Shown here piece by piece: positions 8,925-18,266 of a DNA stretch of 64,000 bases (the stretch's first letter is position 1; each line of letters opens with the position of its first letter). The DNA is from Kosakonia sp. BYX6 (GTDB lineage: Bacteria; Pseudomonadota; Gammaproteobacteria; Enterobacterales; Enterobacteriaceae), in NCBI RefSeq assembly GCF_038449125.1, contig NZ_CP151800.1:2390406-2454405 (forward strand). Direction: 5' to 3'. A program made the translations under genes and the position numbers. The notes beneath the pieces are model-generated. The model saw only the letters and a program-made list of their open reading frames with translations, made no database searches and was not told the origin of the DNA.

Positions 8925-10520
8925 ATGATTAGCAAACCGACAACACTTGCTCTTGCGTTGGCCTCGCTGATAGTCAGTTCTTCTGTGGCTGCCAAAACTC
9001 TGGTCTATTGCTCAGAAGGCTCACCGGAAAACTTCAACCCACAACTTTACACCTCTGGCACCAGCGTCGACGCCAGCGCCGTGCCGGTTTACAACCGATT
9101 GGTGGATTTCAAAGTCGGCACCACCGAACTGCAACCTAGCCTCGCAGAGAGTTGGGATGTCAGTGAAGATGGCAAAGTCTATACCTTCCATTTACGCAAA
9201 AATGTGAAGTTCCAGAGCAACAAATACTTCAAACCAACGCGCGATTTTAATGCTGATGACGTGATCTTCTCGTTTATGCGGCAAAAAGATGCGAAAAACC
9301 CGTACCACAACGTGTCCAATGGGACTTATTCCAACTTTGAAAGCCTTGAGTTCGGTACGCTGATCACCGCCATTGATAAAATCGACGACAATACCGTGCG
9401 CTTTACGCTCGCGCACCCGGAAGCGCCGTTTGTCGCTGATTTGGGCTGGTATTTCGCCTCGATTCTGTCGGCGGAATACGCCGATGCGATGCTCAAAGCC
9501 GGGACGCCGCAGCGCGTCGATAGCGATCCAATTGGCACCGGGCCGTTCCGCCTGGCGCAATATCAGAAAGATTCGCGCATTTTATTCACTGCTTTTGACG
9601 ATTACTGGCAAGGTAAAGCAAAAATTGACCGGCTGGTGTTCAGCATTACGCCAGATGCCTCAGTGCGTTTGGCGAAGCTGGAAAAGAATGAGTGCCAGGT
9701 GATGCCATTCCCGAACCCCGCCGACTTGCCGCGCCTGAAAGAGAACAAAGACGTTACGCTGATGAGCAAAGCGGGCTTGAACACGGGTTTCCTTGCTTTC
9801 AACACGCAAAAGGCGCCGCTCGATAACGTGAAGGTGCGCCAGGCGCTGGCGATGGCCATCAATAAACCGGCGATCATTAAAGCGGTGTTCCAGGGCACGG
9901 GTTCAGAAGCGAAAAACCTGTTGCCGCCGGGTGTATGGAGCGCCGATAGCGAGCTGAAAGATTACGAATACGATCCAGAAAAAGCCAAAGCGCTGCTAAA
10001 AGAAGCCGGTTTACCGGCGGGCACCACCATTGATCTGTGGGCGATGCCGGTACAGCGCCCGTATAACCCGAACGCCAAACGCATGGCGGAAATGATCCAG
10101 GCGGATTGGGCGAAAGTGGGCGTGCAAGCCAAAATCGTCACTTATGAATGGGGCGAATACTTACAACGCGTGAAAAGCGGCGAGCACCAGGCGGCGCTGA
10201 TGGGCTGGACCACCGCAACCGGCGACCCGGATAACTTTTTCGGCCCGCTGTTTACTTGTACCTCCGCCAATGGTGGTTCGAACTCGGCGAAATGGTGTTA
10301 TAAGCCGTTCGACAAGCTGATCGCCGATGCGAAAGCCACCACCGATCATGACAAACGCGTGGCGATGTACAAAGAAGCCCAGCAGATGATGCATGATCAA
10401 ATGCCGGCAGTGATGATTGCGCATTCGACGATTTTCGAGCCGGTACGCAAAGAAGTGCAGGGATATGAAGTCGATCCGTTCGGCAAGCATATTTTCTGGC
10501 AAGTGGATCTGAAAAACTAA
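8925..10520 (+). CDS. DppA-like periplasmic peptide-binding protein of an ABC transporter
   Basis: A 531-residue family 5 solute-binding protein. A signal peptide (cleavage after VAA) is followed by KTLVYCSEGSPENFNPQLYT, closely matching mature DppA, and long stretches are nearly identical to E. coli DppA (SITPDASVRLAKLEKNECQ, DLWAMPVQRPYNPNAKRMAE, AEMIQADWAKVGVQAKIVT, MIAHSTIFEPVRKEV). No permease or ATPase genes follow, so it probably delivers peptides to the core Dpp permease. It diverges from the PepT-like gene. AGGAAACACT precedes the ATG. Confidence 0.9.
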   Translation: MISKPTTLALALASLIVSSSVAAKTLVYCSEGSPENFNPQLYTSGTSVDASAVPVYNRLVDFKVGTTELQPSLAESWDVSEDGKVYTFHLRKNVKFQSNKYFKPTRDFNADDVIFSFMRQKDAKNPYHNVSNGTYSNFESLEFGTLITAIDKIDDNTVRFTLAHPEAPFVADLGWYFASILSAEYADAMLKAGTPQRVDSDPIGTGPFRLAQYQKDSRILFTAFDDYWQGKAKIDRLVFSITPDASVRLAKLEKNECQVMPFPNPADLPRLKENKDVTLMSKAGLNTGFLAFNTQKAPLDNVKVRQALAMAINKPAIIKAVFQGTGSEAKNLLPPGVWSADSELKDYEYDPEKAKALLKEAGLPAGTTIDLWAMPVQRPYNPNAKRMAEMIQADWAKVGVQAKIVTYEWGEYLQRVKSGEHQAALMGWTTATGDPDNFFGPLFTCTSANGGSNSAKWCYKPFDKLIADAKATTDHDKRVAMYKEAQQMMHDQMPAVMIAHSTIFEPVRKEVQGYEVDPFGKHIFWQVDLKN

Positions 10521-10528
10521 AAACCACG

Positions 10529-10555
10529 CCGCCTGTTCACGCAGGCGGTAATTTT
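10529..10555 (+). terminator. Hairpin after the DppA-like gene
   Basis: CCGCCTG/CAGGCGG stem with a 6-base loop, followed by TAATTTT. The short T tract makes it a moderate terminator candidate. Confidence 0.6.
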
Positions 10556-10642
10556 ATGACAACCCTCTATTTTTTGACCTCACAGACTCTGTTGCCCTTT
10601 GCTATACATTAATGGCGATGGTGCACTTACAGAGAATTCCTC

Positions 10643-11311
10643 ATGCGTACTCATGCGTTAGTTAGCGTTGCCGCACTTTCCGGCCTGTTGGCATTATCAG
10701 GCTGCACATCAAAAGTGACCCAGCCGGAAAAATATTCTGGCTTTTTAAAAGATTACTCGGGATTACAGGAAACCCAATCCGCTACCGGCAAACCAGTGAT
10801 GCGCTGGGTGGCGCCGGGGTTTGATCCGGCGAAATATGACAGCATTGTTTATAACCCAGTCACCTATTATCCGGTGGCGAAACCAACGAATCAGGTGAAT
10901 CAACAGGTGTTGGACGGTGTGCTGAGCTATACCAACAGCAAGTTGAAAGCCGCTGCCGCGTCGCGTAAACCGCTGGTGACCTCGCCTGGTCAGCGCAGCC
11001 TGATTTTCCGCGGCGCCATCACCGGCGTGGACGCCAGCAAAAAGGGTTTGCAGTTCTATGAAGTGGTTCCGGTAGCGATGGTGATTGCCGGTACGCAAAT
11101 GGCAACCGGGCATCGCACCATGAATACCCATCTCTATTTTGAAGGGGAACTGATCGACGCCCAGACTAACGCGCCCGTGCTCAAAGTGGTGCGTCAAGGA
11201 GAGGGCAAAGATCTTAACAATGAAAACGCGCCAGTCACCGTCGACGCCCTGAAACAGGTGGTTGACGATATGGCAACCGATGCCACGATGTTTGATCTCA
11301 ACAAGCGCTAA
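10643..11311 (+). CDS. ydcL: YdcL, DUF3313 outer-membrane lipoprotein
   Basis: A 222-residue lipoprotein with signal peptide and lipobox LALSGC (cysteine near residue 21). It is orthologous to E. coli YdcL: shared blocks include QPEKYSGFL, SATGKPV, SLIFRGAITGVD, GLQFYEVVPVA, TQMATGHRTM and VRQGEGKDLNNE. Function is unknown. It is the next gene after tehB in E. coli; here the peptidase/binding-protein pair lies between. Its 3' end overlaps the convergent EamA gene by 14 bases. Confidence 0.93.
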   Translation: MRTHALVSVAALSGLLALSGCTSKVTQPEKYSGFLKDYSGLQETQSATGKPVMRWVAPGFDPAKYDSIVYNPVTYYPVAKPTNQVNQQVLDGVLSYTNSKLKAAAASRKPLVTSPGQRSLIFRGAITGVDASKKGLQFYEVVPVAMVIAGTQMATGHRTMNTHLYFEGELIDAQTNAPVLKVVRQGEGKDLNNENAPVTVDALKQVVDDMATDATMFDLNKR

Positions 11312-12218
11312 TCTTTCGCCGCGTTCCGCGCCCGCCCAACCAGTTTTCCGGGCGGGCAAACATCACCAGATTACCGGTAAGAATCAGCAATAGCCCAGCA
11401 ACCCCGTTCATATGCCAGACATAGCCTTCGAAGAAGGTCGAGACGGTTAGCGCCACAATCGGAAACAGCAGAGTGCTGTAAGCGGCTTTGCTGGGGCCAA
11501 TCCTGCCGACCAGCGTAAAGTACGCGCCGAAACCGACAATCGAGCCAAAAATGGCCAGATACACCAGCGCGCCGAAATAGCTGGCTGTCCACTGTGGCGT
11601 AAAGTCATCCCCACGAATCACGCCAATCGCGCCCATCATCAGCGTGCCATACAACATCGCCCAGCTATTAGTGGTGAGGGTTTCCAACCCGTTGCGCTGG
11701 TGACGCAGGCTGATCATATTGCCAAACGAGAAGCCGAGCGTACCGAGAGCCGACAGGCCAATGCCCATTAACAGCGTGCTGCTCCCGCCGCTGTTCACCA
11801 AATCTTGCCAGAACAACGTCACGATACCGATCAGGCCAAGCAGGGCGGCGACGAAAAAGCGCGCTGGCGGTTTCTGGCCGAAAAAGAGGTAGCTGTTGAC
11901 GGCGTTAAACAGCACCGCCATGGAGAAAATCACCGACTCCAGCCCGGTGTTGATCCACGCCGCGGCGGTATAAAAACACCAGAAGTTAAAACCGAAAACA
12001 CAAGCGCCTTGCAGCAGGCAAAATAGATGGTCGCGCAGCGGCAGGGCGCGCAACTTACGCCGTGCCAGTAACACCAACATCATGGCGGCGGTTGCCAGCG
12101 CGAAACGCCAGAAAATCGATACCGGCGCCGGCACCGGGCCTTGTTGTAGATAAATCGCAATCCAGGTGGTACCCCAAATAACCACCACCAGACCATACAG
12201 TAACGCGTTCATAGTCAT
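11298..12218 (-). CDS. EamA/DMT-family exporter
   Basis: About 306 residues with ten predicted membrane spans in two EamA repeats; WGTTW near residue 15 and WINTGLESVIFS are typical drug/metabolite transporter blocks. Probably a metabolite or amino-acid exporter, substrate unknown. A longer frame starts at a TTG (12233); ATG 12218 or ATG 12212 is more likely, the latter having GGGA 6 bases before it. It diverges from an AraC-family gene that is probably its regulator. Confidence 0.85.
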   Translation of the reverse strand: MTMNALLYGLVVVIWGTTWIAIYLQQGPVPAPVSIFWRFALATAAMMLVLLARRKLRALPLRDHLFCLLQGACVFGFNFWCFYTAAAWINTGLESVIFSMAVLFNAVNSYLFFGQKPPARFFVAALLGLIGIVTLFWQDLVNSGGSSTLLMGIGLSALGTLGFSFGNMISLRHQRNGLETLTTNSWAMLYGTLMMGAIGVIRGDDFTPQWTASYFGALVYLAIFGSIVGFGAYFTLVGRIGPSKAAYSTLLFPIVALTVSTFFEGYVWHMNGVAGLLLILTGNLVMFARPENWLGGRGTRRKISAC

Positions 12219-12386
12219 TCCCAATCTCTTCAACGAACGCGCATTGTTGCAGGCAGTAACGCTGGCAAGCTTGCACCGATTTGCGGAGGACTTGCATATT
12301 CTTGCGCTTTTCTTTACGCAACGCTGGTATCCGGCAGCAGCTATTCATAGACTGGTGTTCTGGTTGATTTACGATAATTTACGCAA

Positions 12387-13262
12387 ATGTCTGACAGCTA
12401 TGATGCCTTTGAAAATCTGCGCAAACACAACGCCGTCTTGCACAATTCGGTGGCGCTGCACTCTGGGATCCAGCTTGCCGCATGGTCAAACAAACGCGAT
12501 AACATCACGCAATATTGCAATCACCACACCCTCAGTTTGTACGTCGCCGACGGCTATGAGAGCTACCACAAAACGGCTTACGGCTGGAAAAATGGCGGTG
12601 GGCCAGATCGTTTTTGCTTGATGCCAAAAGAGAGTGAATCCGCGTGGGACATCCGCGATAACTTGTCCTTTGTGCATCTTTATTGCACTGACGAACATCT
12701 GCGTGATGTGGGGGAAAAGGTCTGGGATCGCAGCCCGGCATCGTTCACCCTTGATGAAAAAACTTTCTCTCAGGATGCGCACATTACCGCGCTTTATCGC
12801 CAGTTTTTGCTCGACTGCGACTGGCAACAAAATGCCAACCAATTGACATTAAGCACCGCTTCAACGCTGCTATTGACACATCTGGTTCAGCGCTACAGCA
12901 ATGTGCAATGGCAATTGCCAACCGTCACCGGCGGATTAGCGCCCATGGCGCTACGCAATGTGCTGGAGTATATCGATGCGCATCTTGGCGACGCACTGCT
13001 GCTCTCGGATCTGGCGGCGCAGGTGCCGCTCAGTGAATACCATTTCGCGCGGATGTTTCGCCAGTCGATGGGCCTCGCGCCACATCAATTTGTGATGCAA
13101 CGCCGCATGGCGCGCGCCAAAGATTTGTTGCTCAATAGCGACCAGCCGCTGACCACCATCGCGCTGGCCTGCGGCTTTAACTCTGCCAGCCATTTCAGCA
13201 ACCGCTTCAAAGCGGCGAAAGGGCTGACGCCTTCACAATTACGCGCGACGCGTCGTGTTTGA
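12387..13262 (+). CDS. AraC-family transcriptional regulator
   Basis: A 291-residue AraC-type protein. An N-terminal cupin-like sensing half is followed by two helix-turn-helix motifs in the last 100 residues (LSDLAAQVPLSEYHFARMFRQSMG and TTIALACGFNSASHFSNRFK). It diverges from the EamA exporter gene with about 170 bases between them, so it probably controls that gene. The ribosome site before the ATG is weak. Confidence 0.9.
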   Translation: MSDSYDAFENLRKHNAVLHNSVALHSGIQLAAWSNKRDNITQYCNHHTLSLYVADGYESYHKTAYGWKNGGGPDRFCLMPKESESAWDIRDNLSFVHLYCTDEHLRDVGEKVWDRSPASFTLDEKTFSQDAHITALYRQFLLDCDWQQNANQLTLSTASTLLLTHLVQRYSNVQWQLPTVTGGLAPMALRNVLEYIDAHLGDALLLSDLAAQVPLSEYHFARMFRQSMGLAPHQFVMQRRMARAKDLLLNSDQPLTTIALACGFNSASHFSNRFKAAKGLTPSQLRATRRV

Positions 13263-13285
13263 CGAGAAGAGCATTAGGCGGGCAT

Positions 13286-13744
13286 TTAACCTTCAGAAAG
13301 ATCAGGATGCACCATCCTGATTTCCTCGATACGTCGTATTCCCATATTAATCTGACAACTTGTGGCTATTGCGCCATAGCCATCAATCCCTTCAGCTCCA
13401 GCGCTGGCCGCCTTACAGTAGTCCTGACGATACTTCAACCACAGCTCCTGGCTACGTATGAAAGACTTTTTCATCTCTTCCCGTTGCGCCTTTTCTCCCA
13501 TCCACCACTGGCTGAAATCGTAATTGGAAATCTCTTTTAGCTTATCCTGATAGATGGCATTTAATTCATGCTCTGTTCGCTTATTTACTGAACTCAAGCA
13601 CTCGCTATTGTTGTCACCGTTTTTTTCTATACAGGCATTGATGTCCCTATTTTTAACGATGGATGAATTGGGTACGGCATAAGAATTCATAGCGGAAGCG
13701 GACATCACTACACCGATGACATATAGGAAAAAGCATCTAATCAT
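13286..13744 (-). CDS. LprI/DUF1311-like periplasmic lysozyme inhibitor, candidate immunity protein
   Basis: A 152-residue exported protein with signal peptide (cleavage after about SYA, residue 23). The mature part has the DUF1311/LprI pattern: CIEKN, SECL, ELNAIYQDKLKEI, QELWLKYRQDYC, then G-YGAIATSC and a final IRRIEEIR helix, with four conserved-type cysteines. Members of this family inhibit lysozymes. Its ATG overlaps the stop of the lysozyme gene upstream (ATGA, 13741-13744), so the pair is translationally coupled. I infer it protects the producer's periplasm from that enzyme. Base composition is visibly richer in A/T than the flanking genes. Confidence 0.82.
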   Translation of the reverse strand: MIRCFFLYVIGVVMSASAMNSYAVPNSSIVKNRDINACIEKNGDNNSECLSSVNKRTEHELNAIYQDKLKEISNYDFSQWWMGEKAQREEMKKSFIRSQELWLKYRQDYCKAASAGAEGIDGYGAIATSCQINMGIRRIEEIRMVHPDLSEG

Positions 13745-14664
13745 TTACTCAGGCTCCTCACTCTTATTTCATTTCTACGTCTATCACCGCTTAAAATCGG
13801 ATCGTTTTTAAGATATTGAATTATCTCAGTCCGAGTGCCACTGCTCGCCATTATTTTTACCATTTCAGGTGCGGTCTGGTTCCCCTGATAAATCGTATCA
13901 ACAAAGACATCTCGTATTACTTTATCCACGTTGAACCACGGTAATGGATTAGGAACATGGCGAGAATTTCTTGAATATACGCCTTTGGCATAATTAAGCT
14001 TCTCTCTGTATACGATTTCAAAAAGCCTTATTTGCTGGCTATGAGATATTTCTCCGACAAGAGGACCGTAAACTTTAACAAACTGACCGGCTTGACGGCC
14101 TTTAAGGTGCGATGCCTTAGAGCAAATAACCGCTTTGTATTCTTCTAAACCCGCCTGCCTGAGCGTTGAGTAAATCTCGCCAGTGCTTCGACTTCCCATA
14201 TCGTAGCCTCGCCCGAGAGTTACTCCTGATGAAAATTTGGGAGGCCAATGTAATATGCGAGAAAAATTCGGGTAACTTCGCTGCCTGAAAGGTTCCACAG
14301 CCGTGATGTAATCGACACCTTCTGAATCAAATGTGACCTGTCCCTCATTTACCGAAAGGGAACCTGATGTATTCCGGGGCCGCCATCCGGGGGAGTGCGC
14401 ATTTACCAGAGCCTTCATAAATGAACTGTCTGCTGGATGAACAAGCCCCGTTGGTGCGAGAGTGAGCAAGCGCTGATACCAGATGATTGCCTGTTCGGTC
14501 TCGGGATCACATATACCGTTTAGTCCAACTGTTCTCCCGGTAGCAAGTCGGTACCCGGCGTTATTTATCATTTTCTGTATGGCTCTTACGTCCTCAGGAT
14601 AATTCGCTCCACAACTGCCAACCGTTCCTTTGAGTTGGTGTATCCGGGCATGATGATGTGACAT
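13741..14664 (-). CDS. Peptidoglycan-binding/pesticin-like lysozyme, candidate secreted effector
   Basis: A 307-residue protein without signal peptide or membrane span. Residues 12-90 look like a PG_binding_1 domain (VGSCGANYPEDVRAIQKMIN, DPETEQAIIWYQ). Residues 115-300 resemble the muramidase domain of pesticin (T4-lysozyme-like): E124 in AVEPF, T149 and D155 in VTLGRGYDMG. The T-x5-D spacing equals my recollection of pesticin T201/D207, with a glutamate about 25 residues before. Such fusions without a Sec signal are usual for type VI secretion cargo. No secretion genes lie in this window, so it would be an orphan effector. It is followed by an overlapping LprI-like inhibitor. The A/T-rich composition suggests transfer. 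Confidence 0.78.
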   Translation of the reverse strand: MSHHHARIHQLKGTVGSCGANYPEDVRAIQKMINNAGYRLATGRTVGLNGICDPETEQAIIWYQRLLTLAPTGLVHPADSSFMKALVNAHSPGWRPRNTSGSLSVNEGQVTFDSEGVDYITAVEPFRQRSYPNFSRILHWPPKFSSGVTLGRGYDMGSRSTGEIYSTLRQAGLEEYKAVICSKASHLKGRQAGQFVKVYGPLVGEISHSQQIRLFEIVYREKLNYAKGVYSRNSRHVPNPLPWFNVDKVIRDVFVDTIYQGNQTAPEMVKIMASSGTRTEIIQYLKNDPILSGDRRRNEIRVRSLSK

Positions 14665-14828
14665 CTTTGACTCCTTTCTGTCCGTGTTTTTAATTCCATT
14701 TTCGTCTGTTTATGCACGCACTATTTCTTTCCTAATGAATAACGTTCTGATGCTCCCATCCATAACGCATGGTGCCCATAGCATTATGCTGGACACAATA
14801 CATTACCTTCACGCCTGTTAGGGCATGG

Positions 14829-16010
14829 TTAAGTCTTAAAAATCGTTAATGCGGCGTAGCACACGCCGCCGACCACTAATCCCCAAAACGCCGAACCGAC
14901 TCCAAGCAGCGTAACACCGCTGGCAGTGACCAAAAAAGTGACGATTGCTGCGTCGCGATCGATTTCGTTCACCAGCGCCTGGTGCAAACTGCCGCTGATG
15001 GTGCCCAATAGCGCCAGCCCTGCCAGAGTCTGGATCCAGCTTACCGGTAACGCCGCCAGCAACGCGGTGATTGAGCCGCCAAACAGACCCGCCAACAGAT
15101 AAAAAACACCGGCCGCCGCCGCTGCCAACCAGCGTTTGTTGGCGTCCGGATGCGCATCCGGGCTTTGGCAAATGGCCGCCGTGATCGCCGCAATACAAAT
15201 GGAATACACACCAAACGGTGAGAGCAGCAACGCCAACGCCCCGGTGAAGATCATCAGCGGCGAAACAGAAACGTGGTAACCCGCCGCCTGCATGGTGGCG
15301 AAACCCGGCGCGTTTTGCGACGCCATCGTGACCAGAAAGAAGGGAATACCGATGCTGATAAGGGACGTCCAGTGAAATTCCGGCGCGGTATAAACTGGCA
15401 CGGCCAGCGCAAAACTGACGGTCTGCGTGGCAACCTCACCACTCAAAAAGGCGACAACGGCACCAACAATCAATGTCGCGACAATCGCATAGCGCGGTGC
15501 GGCCGCTTTGCTAATAAGCCAGGCCAACAACATGCTGCCGCAGAGGGCAAAATGCCCCTCGATATTGCTGAATGCCTGCAAACCAAAGCGCAATAAAATC
15601 CCTGCCAGCATCGCCGCCGCCAGCGTATGCGGAATAATCTTCATCAATCGCGCGAACCAACCGGTGACGCCGCACAGCACGATTAACGCATTGGCGAAGA
15701 TAAAAATCCCCACCACTTCGTTAAGCGACACACCCTGCAAACTGGTCGCCAACAGCGCCGCGCCGGGTGTTGACCAGGCGGTGAGCACTGGCATGCGGTA
15801 CCACACACTTAATGCCAGCGTGCTGATGCCCATGCCAAAACCGAGCGCGCTCATCCAGCCAGCAATTTGCGCGGCGCTGGCACCTGCCGCTGATGCGGCC
15901 TGCCAGATAATGGCGGCGGAACTGGCGTAACCGACCAGCACGGCAACAAACCCCGCGAGTACGCTGGTGAAAGGAAGCGGGGACGAAGTAGAGAGGGTGG
16001 CGAGGCGCAT
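14829..16010 (-). CDS. ydcO: YdcO, BenE-family benzoate/H+ symporter-like transporter
   Basis: About 393 residues and many membrane spans; nearly co-linear with E. coli YdcO (VGYASSAAIIWQAA, VLTAWSTPGAALL, LAAAMLAGILLRFGLQAF, FLVTMASQNAPG, LALLGTISGSLHQAL). The family includes the benzoate:H+ symporter BenE, but the substrate of YdcO is not proven. The open frame extends to 16175; ATG 16010 is chosen because it gives the E. coli length and N-terminus and has AGGAG-like bases upstream. In E. coli, ydcO is divergent from sutR; here a sugar operon lies between them. Confidence 0.92.
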   Translation of the reverse strand: MRLATLSTSSPLPFTSVLAGFVAVLVGYASSAAIIWQAASAAGASAAQIAGWMSALGFGMGISTLALSVWYRMPVLTAWSTPGAALLATSLQGVSLNEVVGIFIFANALIVLCGVTGWFARLMKIIPHTLAAAMLAGILLRFGLQAFSNIEGHFALCGSMLLAWLISKAAAPRYAIVATLIVGAVVAFLSGEVATQTVSFALAVPVYTAPEFHWTSLISIGIPFFLVTMASQNAPGFATMQAAGYHVSVSPLMIFTGALALLLSPFGVYSICIAAITAAICQSPDAHPDANKRWLAAAAAGVFYLLAGLFGGSITALLAALPVSWIQTLAGLALLGTISGSLHQALVNEIDRDAAIVTFLVTASGVTLLGVGSAFWGLVVGGVCYAALTIFKT

Positions 16011-16020
16011 GAGCACTCCT

Positions 16021-16067
16021 TGTGCGTTATAGCATCCTGTCAAGTTAGCACTGTGCGCTATAGCGTA
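16021..16067. promoter_or_regulatory. Two repeated palindromic sites upstream of ydcO
   Basis: TGTGCGTTATAGCATC (16021-16036) and TGTGCGCTATAGCGTA (16052-16067) share 13 of 16 bases, each centred on CTATAG or TTATAG, and lie 31 bp apart (three helical turns). The first is 11 bases before the ydcO start codon. They look like tandem repressor sites. The regulator is unknown; SutR, encoded next to ydcO in E. coli, is one guess. Confidence 0.4.
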
Positions 16068-16226
16068 CAAGATTACACCGCGCGATTTGTCTATGTTGTA
16101 CCTGTAAAAATGTGACCGATACCCGCTCCTGAAAGCGATAGCAGATTTCTCAATGTTGGTAGCAGCTAATTTCATCCGGCGCGCTATTTTCTGCGTTATG
16201 TTTCCGGTAACAAACAGGAGAGCGTA

Positions 16227-18266
16227 ATGAATAAATTATTTTTCGGTGCGGCCTATTATCGTGAATATTTGCCGGTTGAACGCCTGCAAGAAGATATCCA
16301 GTTAATGAAAGAGGCTGGAATTAATTATGTGCGGATCGCCGAAAGCACCTGGAGTACGTTCGAACCTCAAGAAGGAGAATTTGATTTCAGCTCGGTCACC
16401 ACAGTGCTTGATGAAATGCACAAAAACGGTATCGCCGTGATTATCGGCACGCCAACCTATGCTTTACCGGCCTGGCTGGCAAAAAAATACCCGGATGTCA
16501 TGGCAACCACCAGCAGCGGGAAAAATATTTACGGCCACCGGCAAAAAATGGACATCACCCACCCGGCGTTTTTATGGTATGCACAACGGATTATTCGCCA
16601 GTTATTACAGGCCACGGCAACGCATCCGGCCGTTATTGGTTTTCAAATTGACAATGAAACGAAATATTACGACACCTGCTCAGTCGGGGCGCAAATTGAG
16701 TTCGTCAAATACCTGAAAAAACAATTCAACAACGATACCGATGCAATGAATAACGCTTTCGGTCTGGATTACTGGAGTAACCGTATTGATGCCTGGGAAG
16801 ATTTCCCGCCGATAGAAGGCACCATTAATGCCAGCCTCGGTTGTGCTTTTAAAGTATTTCAGCGTTCACTGGTTTCCCGTTTTCTTGGTTGGCAGGCTGA
16901 CATCGTTAAAGAATATAAAAACGATGATCAGTTTATTACCCATAATTTTGATTTCGACTGGCGCAACTGGTCATACGGCATTCGCGCAGAAGTCGATCAT
17001 TTTAAAACCTCACAGGTACTTGATATCACCGGCGTCGATGTTTATCACCCCGGCCAGTTTCACTTAACCGGCGCGGAAATCGCCTTTGCCGGTGATATTG
17101 CGCGGGTGACAAAAGACCAACCCTATTTTGTGCTGGAAACCCAAGCGCAGGCTTTTAAAGACTGGACGCCATTTCCGGGGCAACTGCGTTTGCAGGCCTG
17201 GAGCCACGTCGCCAGCGGCGCGGTGCTGATCGGTTACTGGCACTGGCACTCAATTCACAACTCGTATGAAACCTACTGGAAAGGCTTGCTCAGCCATGAT
17301 CTGCAACCAAACCCGGTCTATTACGAAGCCTGTACGATTGGCGCGGAGTTCAACGAGCTCGCCGCTACTGTTACGCGCTTTTCGCGCCGCAGCCGGGTGG
17401 CTTTGGTGGTCAGTAATGAGTGCCTGACAGCAATTGATTGGCATCCGTGGAAAGGCCATCAATTTAATCGCGATACATTGCATCAATATAACGACGTGTT
17501 CCGCGAATATTATGACGCGCTATATAAGATGAATATTGAAGTGGATATTATCGCTATCGACGACGACCGATTATTCCGTTACGAAATGCTGATATTTCCG
17601 CTGTTATATACCGTTTCTGATGAACGACTTCAGCAAATCAATCACTATGTAGAAGAGGGCGGTCACGCGCTATTTTCATTTAAATCCGCTTTTGCTGATG
17701 AAAATATGAAAGTGCGCACCTGCGTACAACCGGGAATTATCAGCAAAGCCGTTGGTGCGCACTATCAATTATTCGTCGAACCGGATCAGACCCTTCTGCA
17801 CTCGGATGTGCTCACGCTTTCGCCAGAAGAAAGCGAAGTCAGTGACTGGATGGAATTAATCACACCAGATGAGAACACCGACGTGCTGGCGCGCTATGCG
17901 CATCCTTATTGGCAGCAATACGCCGCAATTACTCATAATCATTATGGTCAAGGCACCGCAACCTATATTGGTTGTCATATTTCGACAGCAGCACTGGGGG
18001 AAGTTTATCGCCATGTTCTAAGTAACACGCTCTACCAGCACGAACCTTTACCGACTGAAAAATCCCCGGTTATTATCAAGCGAGGATTCGATGAGCATAA
18101 CAACATAATTCTCTATTACTTTAATTACAGCAGTGAACCGCAATCCGTATTGTTTAATGCGCCAACAGGGCGACTGCTTTTTAGCGGCAATACCATTACG
18201 CAAAACGAGGCTATTACGCTGAAGGATTGGGATGTGCAGATTATTATCGTGGAGACGGCAAAATGA
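16227..18266 (+). CDS. GH42 family beta-galactosidase
   Basis: A 679-residue glycoside hydrolase of family 42. The (beta/alpha)8 domain starts FFGAAYYREYLPVERLQEDIQLMKEAGIN. The acid/base glutamate lies in FQIDNE (about residue 146) and the nucleophile probably in VLETQ (about residue 304). A trimerisation domain and a small C-terminal beta domain follow. No signal peptide, so it is cytoplasmic and acts on imported galactosides. Its stop overlaps the transporter start (ATGA), so the two work together. GGAGAG precedes the start codon. Confidence 0.92.
   Translation: MNKLFFGAAYYREYLPVERLQEDIQLMKEAGINYVRIAESTWSTFEPQEGEFDFSSVTTVLDEMHKNGIAVIIGTPTYALPAWLAKKYPDVMATTSSGKNIYGHRQKMDITHPAFLWYAQRIIRQLLQATATHPAVIGFQIDNETKYYDTCSVGAQIEFVKYLKKQFNNDTDAMNNAFGLDYWSNRIDAWEDFPPIEGTINASLGCAFKVFQRSLVSRFLGWQADIVKEYKNDDQFITHNFDFDWRNWSYGIRAEVDHFKTSQVLDITGVDVYHPGQFHLTGAEIAFAGDIARVTKDQPYFVLETQAQAFKDWTPFPGQLRLQAWSHVASGAVLIGYWHWHSIHNSYETYWKGLLSHDLQPNPVYYEACTIGAEFNELAATVTRFSRRSRVALVVSNECLTAIDWHPWKGHQFNRDTLHQYNDVFREYYDALYKMNIEVDIIAIDDDRLFRYEMLIFPLLYTVSDERLQQINHYVEEGGHALFSFKSAFADENMKVRTCVQPGIISKAVGAHYQLFVEPDQTLLHSDVLTLSPEESEVSDWMELITPDENTDVLARYAHPYWQQYAAITHNHYGQGTATYIGCHISTAALGEVYRHVLSNTLYQHEPLPTEKSPVIIKRGFDEHNNIILYYFNYSSEPQSVLFNAPTGRLLFSGNTITQNEAITLKDWDVQIIIVETAK

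Noticed and set aside
13259-13540. Plus-strand frame of 93 codons opposite the LprI-like gene
   Set aside because: Antisense to a gene with signal peptide and conserved cysteines; it starts inside the AraC stop region without a ribosome site.
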